Translations under genes and position numbers: made by a program
Notes under the pieces: model-generated
What the model saw: the letters and a program-made list of their open reading frames with translations, nothing else
Told to the model about the DNA's origin: nothing
Databases searched by the model: none
From: Pseudomonadota bacterium
GTDB lineage: Bacteria > Pseudomonadota > Gammaproteobacteria > Burkholderiales > Gallionellaceae
Length of the DNA: 64,000 bases
Assembly (NCBI GenBank): GCA_021821945.1
Contig: JAJZTF010000008.1
Span: forward strand, 1-64,000
Direction of reading: 5' to 3'
In this document: piece after piece, positions 7,691 through 15,310 of the stretch
How the letters are laid out: each line of letters begins with the position of its first letter
Position numbering within the stretch: the first letter of the stretch is position 1

Positions 7691-8125
7691 ATGAAACACA
7701 TCCGGACACTCGCCTATGCATTCCTGCTTTCCTTTTCCTCGTTGGCCGCTCAGGCGGCGGATCAGGGCGACGTTCCCGTCGAACATCAGAAAGTGATTCT
7801 GCAGGTGAGCGATTCGGTGCCTTCAAAATGGAACCTGACTCTCAGCAACGCAAGCAACCTCCAGGAACTGCTCGGCAAGGACAACGTCGACATCGAGATC
7901 GTGGCCTACGGTCCCGGCATTGACATGCTCAGGCTGGAATCGGAGGTCGGCGACAAGATAGACAAGGCCATAAGCAATGGCGTGAAGATCGTCGCATGCC
8001 AGAACACCATGAAGGCCAAGAAGCTCACCAAGGACGACATGCTGACCTCGATAGACTATGTGCCGGGCGGCGTGCTCGAAATCATGCGCAAGGAAAAGGC
8101 AGGCTGGTCGTACGTCCGCCCATAA
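7691..8125 (+). CDS. Exported DsrE-like protein 1
   Basis: This 144-residue protein has a Sec signal peptide (about 1-23, ending AAQAAD) and a single DsrE/DsrF-like domain with Cys103 in VACQNTM, the position of the reactive cysteine in the family. Known DsrE and TusD proteins are cytoplasmic persulfide carriers, whereas this one should be periplasmic. It closely matches the outer domain of the anti-sigma factor, including the C-terminal GWSYVRP. The start has AAGGA eight or nine bases upstream. It is expressed from the ECF-type promoter at 7630-7658. A role as periplasmic sulfur carrier, or as the ligand-bearing partner of the anti-sigma factor, is inferred. Confidence 0.85.
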   Translation: MKHIRTLAYAFLLSFSSLAAQAADQGDVPVEHQKVILQVSDSVPSKWNLTLSNASNLQELLGKDNVDIEIVAYGPGIDMLRLESEVGDKIDKAISNGVKIVACQNTMKAKKLTKDDMLTSIDYVPGGVLEIMRKEKAGWSYVRP

Positions 8126-8150
8126 TTTTTTAATCCAACCGGAGAAATCA

Positions 8151-8651
8151 ATGAGAAAATTTCAACTCGCAGCAGCCATCCTCGCAGCAGCCCTGACATC
8201 TTTCCCCGCATGGGCAGACACCCCGGCGCCGCAGATACACGTCGACGTGCCCGTGACGCTCAAGTCCGCGAAGATCGTCTTCAACATGGATCACGCGGCA
8301 TTCAACGGCGACATGCCCATCGGCATCAGGCACATGCAGCTCGTGGTGCAGCGCTTCGACAAGATGGGCGCAGAACTCAGCATGGTGGGCGTATTCCACA
8401 GCGATGCAGGTTACATGCTGCTCAACGACGAGACCTACAACAAGGTGCGCAAGACCAAGACCGGCAATCCTTATGCGCCGCTGATCGAGGACCTGATCAA
8501 GCACGGCGTGCAGATCGAGGAGTGCGCCGTCACCATGAAGGGCAACGGCTGGGGCAACGAGAACCTGCTGCCCAACGTGAAGGTCAATACCGGTGCGATC
8601 GGCCGCATCGTCCAGCTGGAGCAGAACGGCTACATCATGATACAGCCCTGA
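8151..8651 (+). CDS. Exported DsrE-like protein 2
   Basis: This 166-residue protein has a Sec signal peptide (about 1-22, ending AWAD) and a DsrE-like domain with Cys125 in EECAVTM, aligned with Cys103 of the upstream protein. It is more diverged and longer, and ends GYIMIQP. The ATG at 8151 follows GGAGAAATCA and begins a good signal peptide; an in-frame start further upstream would lie inside the previous gene and has no such signal. It is 25 bases after the first DsrE-like gene and is followed by a strong terminator, so the two form a bicistronic unit. Confidence 0.83.
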   Translation: MRKFQLAAAILAAALTSFPAWADTPAPQIHVDVPVTLKSAKIVFNMDHAAFNGDMPIGIRHMQLVVQRFDKMGAELSMVGVFHSDAGYMLLNDETYNKVRKTKTGNPYAPLIEDLIKHGVQIEECAVTMKGNGWGNENLLPNVKVNTGAIGRIVQLEQNGYIMIQP

Positions 8652-8666
8652 TTTCCTGCAACCCGT

Positions 8667-8698
8667 AAAGAAGGACTGGCCAAAGCCAGTCCTTCTTT
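8667..8698 (+). terminator. Strong intrinsic terminator after the DsrE-like pair
   Basis: A perfect 14-bp inverted repeat (8667-8680 and 8685-8698) with loop CAAA ends in CTTCTTT, 15 bases after the stop codon. The A-rich 5' side may let it also serve the convergent gene at 8709-9473. Confidence 0.88.
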
Positions 8699-8708
8699 AT
8701 GCCGCATA

Positions 8709-9473
8709 TCATCCGGCCCCGGTCTTCCCATCCCGCAATTCGGTGCTTGCAAGCCGCATCAGGATATCCTCGAACGTATAGAATCCATTGCTGAAATTCA
8801 CAAGCTGGGACAGCGCAAAGGCGACTCCAGTGCCGAAGGCCTCCCTGCGGATAGACTCGTGGGTAAGCCGCACGGTCTGATGCGGAAAACCGAAAATCAC
8901 TTCATGATGGCCGACGATACCCCCAAGCCTCAGCGAAGTAATCCTCTCGCCGTCCACATCCAGCACCTCGGCAATCTTCCGCGCAGTACCGGAAATGTCT
9001 GGCTTCTCCCTGAAGTGCTGTTCGAGTATTTCCACATCCGCAAAGGGCGCGATCTTGCGCAGCAATTTTGCCGCGACGATCAGAAAGTTGATGCCAAGCG
9101 TGATATTTGGGGAACACAGCACGCGCGTATCGGCGGCGAGGGCTCGCGCATAGTCCAGATCGCCTTGCGAATAGCTTGATATCGCGCTGACCAGCGTGAT
9201 GCCGCGTCTCCTCAGTTCCTCACCATAGCCATGTATGCTCAACGGAGAAGAAAAATCCACCAGCGCATCGACCGGCATCTCCTCGAACAATTCAGCATAG
9301 GGTTTCTGTTCAATGCCGATGACGTTGATGCCATCCCGTTCCTGAAGCACTGCACTTGCCGAGCGGCGCAAAGCCCAGCGCAATTCGAAACGGGAATCGT
9401 CAGCCAGCACGCTGGCGACTGCACGGCCAGCCTTCCCATAGCCGACCAGTCCGACCCTTATTTTCCCGGACAT
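8709..9473 (-). CDS. DapB-like (dihydrodipicolinate reductase family) protein
   Basis: The 254-residue protein has a Rossmann nucleotide-binding start (VGLVGYGKAGRAV) and a DapB-type C-terminal domain, with EQHFREKPDISGTA at 151-164 and GIVGHHEVIFGF. In true DapB the equivalent motif is HHxxKxDxPSGTA; here the first His (153) and the Lys (157) are kept, but the second His is Phe154 and the Gly-rich loop is altered. It may therefore reduce another substrate, or be a second copy beside a normal dapB elsewhere. The start at 9473 has AGGGGGAG seven bases upstream. It converges on the DsrE-like unit. Confidence 0.72.
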   Translation of the reverse strand: MSGKIRVGLVGYGKAGRAVASVLADDSRFELRWALRRSASAVLQERDGINVIGIEQKPYAELFEEMPVDALVDFSSPLSIHGYGEELRRRGITLVSAISSYSQGDLDYARALAADTRVLCSPNITLGINFLIVAAKLLRKIAPFADVEILEQHFREKPDISGTARKIAEVLDVDGERITSLRLGGIVGHHEVIFGFPHQTVRLTHESIRREAFGTGVAFALSQLVNFSNGFYTFEDILMRLASTELRDGKTGAG

Positions 9474-9694
9474 GTAATGCTCCCCCTCTTTCCATAGCCC
9501 TCTCATGACGGCTAGGCATCATCAGGACTCATGGATTTGTTATCGAGATGCGCCAGACAGAAGATCGCGCACCGTAATGCAGGAAACAGCACATCCGGCC
9601 ATGCAGAACCGGATATGCTGCTTGAAACAGGCATTCAGATCGCACGCTCAGCCATGACAAAATACCATTCATCGCCGGGCGTGCTCTGGTCCAG

Positions 9695-9886
9695 CTAATT
9701 CTTTGCCGCAGCCTCCTTGGCCTTTTTCTCCGACTTTTTGGACTTCACCGCATGCGCCTTCTTGACAGTCTCATGCTTGGCTTCGGCAGCCGGCTTGGCG
9801 TCGGTCTTGACTTCATCCGCTGCGCTGGCGGCAACCGAGACGGTTGCAAATGCTGCGGCGACAAATACTGGCAATAACTTGTTCAT
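9695..9886 (-). CDS. Small exported Lys/Ala-rich protein
   Basis: This 63-residue protein has a Sec signal peptide of about 22 residues (ending ASAAD) and a mature part made almost only of Lys, Ala and Glu. AGAGGA precedes the start at good spacing. Similar short basic exported proteins are common in betaproteobacteria, but I do not recognise a function. The neighbouring stretches 9474-9694 and 9887-10128 contain no further gene that I can support. Confidence 0.6.
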   Translation of the reverse strand: MNKLLPVFVAAAFATVSVAASAADEVKTDAKPAAEAKHETVKKAHAVKSKKSEKKAKEAAAKN

Positions 9887-10032
9887 GACTCGTCCTCTAT
9901 AAGTGATTTAAGTTGGCCTGCAAAGCGAACCTTGCCCGGCATGAACTTAAAAGCAAGTGCCGTGCCAGCCTATGAAACAACATACAAAACAATGAATTGC
10001 TGAATTTATCGAGAACAGTGCGAACTGCAGCC

Positions 10033-10113
10033 GTCTCCGGGCGGAGACAGTCCGGACAGGTTAATATGCAACACAATGATATAAAAGAGAAATTCATGTC
10101 GCCGGGCGGCGAC
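10033..10113. repeat. Twin hairpins with identical loops
   Basis: Two palindromes, GTCTCC-GGGC-GGAGAC at 10033-10048 and GTCGCC-GGGC-GGCGAC at 10098-10113, share the same loop and similar flanks (CCGGACAGG and CCGGAACAGG follow). One stem change is compensated on both arms. The second lies just beyond the tlpA-like stop. They could be REP-like units, RNA structures or protein-binding sites; no U-tract supports a standard terminator. Confidence 0.5.
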
Positions 10114-10128
10114 ACCCGGAACAGGCGG

Positions 10129-10599
10129 TCAATTCCTGAAAAGCGCGTTCGCCTTTCCTTCCAGCGCCTGCCTGATTTCATCGCGGGTCAGCGGGCCTTC
10201 ATGCCTGCCCACCAGCTGCCCTGTGGATGTATAGAGGAAAGTCGTCGGCAGGGCCGCAACCCCACCGAAATCGGCGGCGGTGTCTTCATCCCCCAACACG
10301 ACCGGGTAATTGATCCCCAGCCTGCCCGCCATATCGGTCACCTCGCGGCTCGACTTGTACATGATCGCAACGCCTATCACGTCAACCTCATGCCCATTCT
10401 GGAGCGCAACGAAGTCGGGAATCTCCTGTATGCAAGGCGGGCACCAGGGCGCCCAGAAGTTGACCAGAACCCATTTCCCGCGCTCACCCGAAAGGGTGTG
10501 AGTTACCCCCGCGACATCCTTTAGCGACCAGTCTCCGGCTGCGGCGCTGAATGACAACAGTGCCAGCAGCCAACCTGCAAAGATATGTCTCAATGTCAT
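10129..10599 (-). CDS. TlpA-type periplasmic thiol-disulfide protein
   Basis: This 156-residue protein has a Sec signal peptide (about 1-21) and a thioredoxin fold of the TlpA/ResA/DsbE group, with the redox motif WCPPC (Cys53, Cys56) and the cis-proline segment ALPTTF. It should reduce disulfides or deliver electrons in the periplasm. It begins 9 bases after the outer membrane protein gene, whose mature N-terminus carries a Cys cluster, so that protein may be its substrate. That link is inferred from adjacency. Confidence 0.85.
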   Translation of the reverse strand: MTLRHIFAGWLLALLSFSAAAGDWSLKDVAGVTHTLSGERGKWVLVNFWAPWCPPCIQEIPDFVALQNGHEVDVIGVAIMYKSSREVTDMAGRLGINYPVVLGDEDTAADFGGVAALPTTFLYTSTGQLVGRHEGPLTRDEIRQALEGKANALFRN

Positions 10600-10608
10600 G
10601 ATTTCCCG

Positions 10609-11628
10609 TCAGTCCAGAGCCTTGCGAAAACCTATCGTTGCCGTATATTGTGGCACAAGTTGCAGCGAACTGACATTCTGGTATACGGGTATCTGCACGA
10701 AGCCGTATATCGACATTCCATGTCCCGCCCGCACCGACACCCCTGGCGCAATATAGGCGAGCGTGCCGCCGCTGACCGAAGCCCCGGTGAATACATCCAA
10801 TGGCACGCTGGTTCCGGTATCGGCCTTGCGTTTGATGACGTTCAACTGCAGCATCGGCGTCACCCTGCTTCCGAAGGTGGCGGAGCGTATGCCGGCATTG
10901 AGCGCGTAGGCATCTCCCGGGCGATAGGTCAGGCCGCCCAGCGCCGGCTCGGTCGCGATGGCGTGCTGCACGGTTCCCTGCATGAACCAGCCATAGGTGC
11001 TGATGAGTCCGGAAGTGAAAGCGCCGAAGATGACATCGGTCGATCCTGTGCCTAACTGCAGCCCGGAATCAAGCGCCGAACCGGCCCCCACTCCGCCGTT
11101 GAAATAGGTGCCCGTGCCGCCCGTCGGCAGCTTGATTCCAGCGATGATGCCGGATGTCCTGTCGGACGAGAAACCGGTGTAGTTTCCCAAAAGGCGTATG
11201 TCGCCCATGCCGCGATCCGAAGAAGTCGTGTAGTTTGAGCCCAGCGGTGCATTGGGGCTGTTGATCACCCCGTCCGTAGAATGCGTCCGGTAAAGATATG
11301 GCACCAGCAGCATGAAGCCCCCGTTTTCACCCGTATAGTTGAGCGATACGTTCACCATCTGCGTCTGCGTCAACGTTTCGATCTCCTGCCCGTTCGCATA
11401 AAGGCTGGCAATCTGCGCGCCCGAAGCCCTGCTGGAGCCGTATATCAGCCTGTTCTGGTCGACATAGGAATAGGAAATATCGGTCGAGTAACCCTGTTTC
11501 GTGCTGATCTCCTGCCCTATTCCCTGATTGCCCCAGTCGGTCGACAGCGTGCAACCGCATGCCGCGCATGCATGCGCGTTGCCGACGGCAACCAGCGCCA
11601 TTATCCCGATCAAACCTGCCAGCTTCAT
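10609..11628 (-). CDS. Outer membrane beta-barrel protein with N-terminal CxxCxC
   Basis: From the ATG at 11628 the protein has 339 residues. A Sec signal peptide of about 20 residues is followed at once by CAACGC, then alternating beta strands rich in Gly, Ser, Thr and Tyr, with a C-terminus TIGFRKALD. It resembles barrels annotated loosely as transporters, of unknown substrate. A TTG nine bases upstream has better ribosome-binding spacing (GAGAGG) and may be the true start. The N-terminal Cys cluster could bind a metal or form disulfides handled by the TlpA-like protein encoded next. Confidence 0.68.
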   Translation of the reverse strand: MKLAGLIGIMALVAVGNAHACAACGCTLSTDWGNQGIGQEISTKQGYSTDISYSYVDQNRLIYGSSRASGAQIASLYANGQEIETLTQTQMVNVSLNYTGENGGFMLLVPYLYRTHSTDGVINSPNAPLGSNYTTSSDRGMGDIRLLGNYTGFSSDRTSGIIAGIKLPTGGTGTYFNGGVGAGSALDSGLQLGTGSTDVIFGAFTSGLISTYGWFMQGTVQHAIATEPALGGLTYRPGDAYALNAGIRSATFGSRVTPMLQLNVIKRKADTGTSVPLDVFTGASVSGGTLAYIAPGVSVRAGHGMSIYGFVQIPVYQNVSSLQLVPQYTATIGFRKALD

Positions 11629-11775
11629 GGTGCGCAACACTTGCCTCTCCCTGATGAATTGCTGGCGGTATTCTATAGAAGCGCACCGCATGGGCCCTGC
11701 GGCATATTGTCGCACCCCGCCCGTGAAACTTTGAATGTGGCAGCGCGCCGAATCGGTTATCCTTGCGGCTTGGCA

Positions 11776-13257
11776 ATGGGCAAACTGATGAAATTTTCGA
11801 AACACGGATTAGCGCTGCTGGCAGGCGCATCATGCGTCGCGGGCTTTGCGCCCGTGGACTACTATCCCGTCCCGGTGCTTGCGCTCTCCCTGCTCTTTGT
11901 CTTCTGGAGTCAGGCCCGGTCGCCGCGGGAGGCGGCGGGCCTGGGATACTCCTTCGGCATGGGTCTTTTCGGCGCGGGCGTGAGCTGGATCTATGTCGCA
12001 TTGCACGACTACGGCGACATGAACTTCTGGCTCGCCGGGCTTGCCACCCTGATTTTTTCATCCTTCCTCTCCCTGTTTACCGCGCTGGCGGGATACCTTC
12101 AGGCGCGCACCGGCAAAGGCACGCTGCGCATCGCGCTTGCGATGCCTGCCGCCTGGGTGCTTCTCGAATGGGTGCGTGGCACGATATTCACCGGTTTTCC
12201 CTGGCTGACCCTGGGCTATGCCCAGATCAACAGCGCGCTCGCAGGTTATGCGCCCATCCTGGGCGCCTATGGCGTATCGCTCGTCGCTGCGATATGCGCA
12301 GGCCTCATCGCGCTGTCTTGGCGCGAAAGGCGGCCTCTTCCGCTCGCGGTTTTGGCAGGCATCCTGATCGCGGGCGCGTTCCTGCGCAGCGTCTCCTGGA
12401 CCCACCCCGTCGGCCAGCCATTTTCGGTCGCGCTCGTGCAGGGAAACATCCCCCAGGACATCAAGTTCAACCCGGATTCGCTGAACGAGACGCTAAACAT
12501 CTATCAAGACCTCGTGCTTCGGCATCCCGCAAGGCTCACCGTACTGCCTGAAACCGCATTTCCGATGATGGAAGACGAAGTGCCGGAACCCCTGATGGAG
12601 GAGCTGAGCCGGCATGCGAGGAAGCATGGCGGGGACATCCTGATCGGCGCATTCGAGCGGGATAACGGAAGCTATTACAACAGCGTGTTTTCGAGAGGCA
12701 GTTCGGAAAGCCAGCACTACCGCAAGCATCATCTCGTGATCTTCGGAGAATTCATCCCGATGAGGCCCATCCTGGGCTGGCTGATCAACGATGTGCTGAA
12801 CATCCCCATGGGCGACCTGGCACGAGGCCCCTCGAATCAGCCCCCTCTTTCCGTTGCCGGCCAGCGCATTTCGGTCGACATCTGCTACGAGGACGTGTTC
12901 GGCGAGGAGATCATCGGGTCTCTTCCCGATGCGACCCTGCTCGTGAATGCGACCAATGACGCCTGGTACGGCGATTCATTCGCCGCCGCCCAGCACAGGC
13001 AGATGTCGCAGATGCGCGCGCTGGAAACCGGACGCATGATGCTGCGCGCGACCAACACAGGGGAGACCGTCATCATAGGTGCCGACGGCCGCATGCTAGG
13101 GAGACTGCCAGAGCATGAAAAAGCCGTGTTGCAAGGCATGGCCCGGGGTTATGGCGGGGAGACGCCCTATGTGCACTTCGGCAACGCTTCCGTTTTGATC
13201 CTGATCGCGCTGATGCTTTCCATCACGGGATGGAAAGCAGGCCCTAAAAGATCCTAG
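11776..13257 (+). CDS. lnt: Apolipoprotein N-acyltransferase
   Basis: Lnt adds the third acyl chain to lipoproteins in the inner membrane. The 493-residue protein has about six N-terminal membrane segments (to about residue 210) and a periplasmic nitrilase domain with the catalytic Glu in LPETAFP, a Lys after HYRKHHLV and the catalytic Cys in VDICYED, then a final membrane helix near the C-terminus. ATG 11776 is chosen; ATG 11788, four codons later, is an alternative, and neither has a clear ribosome-binding site. Its stop overlaps the rhodanese stop by 3 bases on the opposite strand. Confidence 0.95.
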   Translation: MGKLMKFSKHGLALLAGASCVAGFAPVDYYPVPVLALSLLFVFWSQARSPREAAGLGYSFGMGLFGAGVSWIYVALHDYGDMNFWLAGLATLIFSSFLSLFTALAGYLQARTGKGTLRIALAMPAAWVLLEWVRGTIFTGFPWLTLGYAQINSALAGYAPILGAYGVSLVAAICAGLIALSWRERRPLPLAVLAGILIAGAFLRSVSWTHPVGQPFSVALVQGNIPQDIKFNPDSLNETLNIYQDLVLRHPARLTVLPETAFPMMEDEVPEPLMEELSRHARKHGGDILIGAFERDNGSYYNSVFSRGSSESQHYRKHHLVIFGEFIPMRPILGWLINDVLNIPMGDLARGPSNQPPLSVAGQRISVDICYEDVFGEEIIGSLPDATLLVNATNDAWYGDSFAAAQHRQMSQMRALETGRMMLRATNTGETVIIGADGRMLGRLPEHEKAVLQGMARGYGGETPYVHFGNASVLILIALMLSITGWKAGPKRS

Positions 13258-13676
13258 TACTCGGCTTCGCGCACGACAGGCAAACCTTCGGACTCCCAGC
13301 GGGTATAGCCTCCGGCCAGGTTCAGCACATTCCTGTAGCCCATCATCTGCAACACCGCTGCCGCCATCGCGGAACGGCCGCTGGTCGCGCAATAAACCAC
13401 GACCTGGCGATCGCGCGCGCCGGACAGGGGCGGATAATGCTTGGGGTAGCTAGTGTCGGCTGCCGCTTCGATGATGCCGCGCGGGACGAGATGAGCGCTG
13501 CTGATGTGGCCATGCTCGAACTCGGCGGATTCGCGCACGTCGACCAGCAGGAAGTCTTCCTTCGCATCCAGCTTGGCCTTGAGTTCTGCAGGCGAAATCT
13601 CCTTCACGCAGGATTTGGCGGCCTTGACGAAGTCCATCAGGCCGACCGGATTTTCGGGTTTGAAAGTGTTGTACAT
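13254..13676 (-). CDS. Single-domain rhodanese
   Basis: The 140-residue protein has a rhodanese domain with the conserved LLVDVRE and the active loop CATSGRS (96-102) around Cys96, typical of sulfurtransferases that move sulfane sulfur or clear persulfides. No signal peptide is seen. ATG 13676 is preferred, since AGGA is nine bases upstream; the ATG at 13685 abuts that sequence. In a thiosulfate-oxidising cell it may handle thiosulfate or polysulfide sulfur in the cytoplasm. This is inferred from family only. Confidence 0.85.
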   Translation of the reverse strand: MYNTFKPENPVGLMDFVKAAKSCVKEISPAELKAKLDAKEDFLLVDVRESAEFEHGHISSAHLVPRGIIEAAADTSYPKHYPPLSGARDRQVVVYCATSGRSAMAAAVLQMMGYRNVLNLAGGYTRWESEGLPVVREAEY

Positions 13677-13744
13677 GTTGAGCATTCCTGTTGTTGGATT
13701 GATGAACTATATCATTTTACCGGAAGCGGCATCCCGTCCAGAAT

Positions 13745-14212
13745 TTACTTGAGCGCCGCGTCGGTGAATTTGTCTATGGTTTCGTCGATGTCCTTCGCGG
13801 CCTTTGCCGCACCCTTGATCGCATAGCGCTGATCGAGATAGGTGCCATCGGTGAAGCTCAGCCAGACCTTGCCGTCCGCATCCTGCCAGGCGACCGCCTT
13901 GAAAGGAATGTCCAGCGAAGCAAGCGGTGCTTCCTTGATGATGTATGGTCCGCCCTTGCCGCGGCCGAATATCAGAAGCTCATTGGGCGGAATATCCACG
14001 CCAACTTTCTTGGACATGGCCTGCCAGTCTATCCGGCTGAAGATCGTCACACCCACCGCCTTTGCCGCGGCCTCGACGCGATCCATGGTCTCATGAACCG
14101 AATATTTGCTGGCCTTAGTGACGATGCCCATATTGCTTTCCAGAACCCCGCCTGGCGCAGCACAGGCGGCGAAGGAAAATGCGAATGCAAAAAAACCCGC
14201 GATCAGTTTCAT
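13745..14212 (-). CDS. Exported DUF302 protein
   Basis: This 155-residue protein has a Sec signal peptide (about 1-18) and a DUF302 domain, recognisable by the helix VHETMDRVEAAAKAVGVTIFSRIDW and by ELLIFGRGKGGPYI and VWLSFTDGTYL. DUF302 proteins are small alpha/beta proteins of unknown role, often found in sulfur- and metal-oxidising bacteria. GAGGG seven bases upstream supports the start. No operon partner is evident. Confidence 0.78.
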   Translation of the reverse strand: MKLIAGFFAFAFSFAACAAPGGVLESNMGIVTKASKYSVHETMDRVEAAAKAVGVTIFSRIDWQAMSKKVGVDIPPNELLIFGRGKGGPYIIKEAPLASLDIPFKAVAWQDADGKVWLSFTDGTYLDQRYAIKGAAKAAKDIDETIDKFTDAALK

Positions 14213-14343
14213 TCTTAGTCCCTCAGGTTGCATTGAAAGATTGTATCGCAATTCTGGAATGACCCGCTTGCCGAAGTTATGCACTTTCAATCCAAGCATG
14301 CTGAAGTGGCTGGAGTCTGCCTTGCGGCACAAAGCCCGGAAAT

Positions 14344-14372
14344 AAAAAAGCCTTGCATCGCTGCAAGGCTTT
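14344..14372 (-). terminator. Intrinsic terminator of tRNA-Asn
   Basis: On the minus strand an 11-bp perfect stem (14372-14362 and 14357-14347, loop of 4) is followed by a run of six Ts, starting 8 bases after the tRNA 3' end. Confidence 0.88.
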
Positions 14373-14379
14373 ATCTGTC

Positions 14380-14455
14380 TGGCTCCCCGACCTGGACTCG
14401 AACCAGGGACCTGCGGATTAACAGTCCGTCGCTCTACCGACTGAGCTATCAGGGA
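14380..14455 (-). tRNA. tRNA-Asn (anticodon GTT)
   Basis: A 76-nt cloverleaf reads on the minus strand with encoded CCA. The acceptor stem TCCCTGA pairs with TCGGGGA (one T-G pair). The D-loop has AGCTCAGTCGGTAGAGC, the anticodon loop is CTGTTAA with GTT, and the T-arm is GGTTCGAGTCC. An intrinsic terminator follows. Confidence 0.98.
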
Positions 14456-14566
14456 ATTGAAGAGGTGCGCATCATATAGATTCGGGCATCCCAGGTCAAC
14501 ACGAAATTTGAATTTCGGTTAAAAATTTTTCAAAAAGTGGCAGGCAAGGCCATCAGACGCGAGTCT

Positions 14567-15310
14567 TCACCCAAAACCGGAGTGATCGATCCAGATGAAG
14601 GTGCCCATGCGCCCCGTTGCGCCATCCCTGCGATAGGAAAAGAAATGTTCGGGCTCGCCGTATGTGCAGCGGTCGCCGCCATAGATCTGCGTGATGCCGA
14701 GGAGATTGAGCCTTCTTCTGGCAAGCCGATAGATGTCGGCCTGATATTTTCCTGCAAGGCCTTCCAAAAAGGCGGATTCATTGCCTGCATCGGAACCCAC
14801 GAATGCGGAGCGCACGTCCTCCCCAACCTCGAATGCCGCCTGGCTGATCGCGGGTCCCAGCCATGCCATCAGGCTCTCCGCCTTCACATCCATCGCGGCC
14901 ACCGCAGCCTCGACGACCCCCGCCGCAAGCCCCCGCCACCCCGCATGCACCGCGCTCACGACCGTTCCATCCCTGTCGCAAAGCAGGATGGGAAGACAGT
15001 CTGCTGTCATCACCACGCATACGCCGCGACGCGCCACGCAGGCATCCGCGACAGGAAGGCAGCCTGCATGATCTGCATCTGCAACCATCCTGCCATGAAC
15101 CTGCTCGAGCCAGACAGGCTCGCTCGGAAACAACCGGTTAAGCCTCATGCGGTTCCTTTCCACGGCCAAAGCGGAATCGCCCACGTGCATTCCGAGGTTC
15201 AGGGTGTCGTAGGGGGCGCCGCTCACCCCTCCCCGCCTCGTGGTCTGCACCGCCCTGACGTTTTCAGGGGCCGGCCAGTCCGGGATGATGAGATGATCAT
15301 TCAGTTTCAT
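14567..15310 (-). CDS. pgeF: PgeF/YfiH-type copper-dependent peptidoglycan editing factor
   Basis: This 247-residue protein belongs to the YfiH family (COG1496), described as polyphenol oxidase or laccase domain proteins and, in E. coli, as a factor that prevents mis-incorporation of serine into peptidoglycan. The metal-site motifs TADCLPILL and VHAGWRGLA are present, as is the late GxDRCT segment. Its start lies inside the end of rluD (14-base overlap), the same arrangement as in E. coli, so it should be translated from the rluD transcript. Confidence 0.92.
   Translation of the reverse strand: MKLNDHLIIPDWPAPENVRAVQTTRRGGVSGAPYDTLNLGMHVGDSALAVERNRMRLNRLFPSEPVWLEQVHGRMVADADHAGCLPVADACVARRGVCVVMTADCLPILLCDRDGTVVSAVHAGWRGLAAGVVEAAVAAMDVKAESLMAWLGPAISQAAFEVGEDVRSAFVGSDAGNESAFLEGLAGKYQADIYRLARRRLNLLGITQIYGGDRCTYGEPEHFFSYRRDGATGRMGTFIWIDHSGFG

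Noticed and set aside
11281-11775. Upstream extension of lnt to 11281
   Set aside because: The extra 165 residues overlap the divergent outer membrane protein gene and its promoter and do not resemble Lnt, which begins with its first membrane helix just after 11776.
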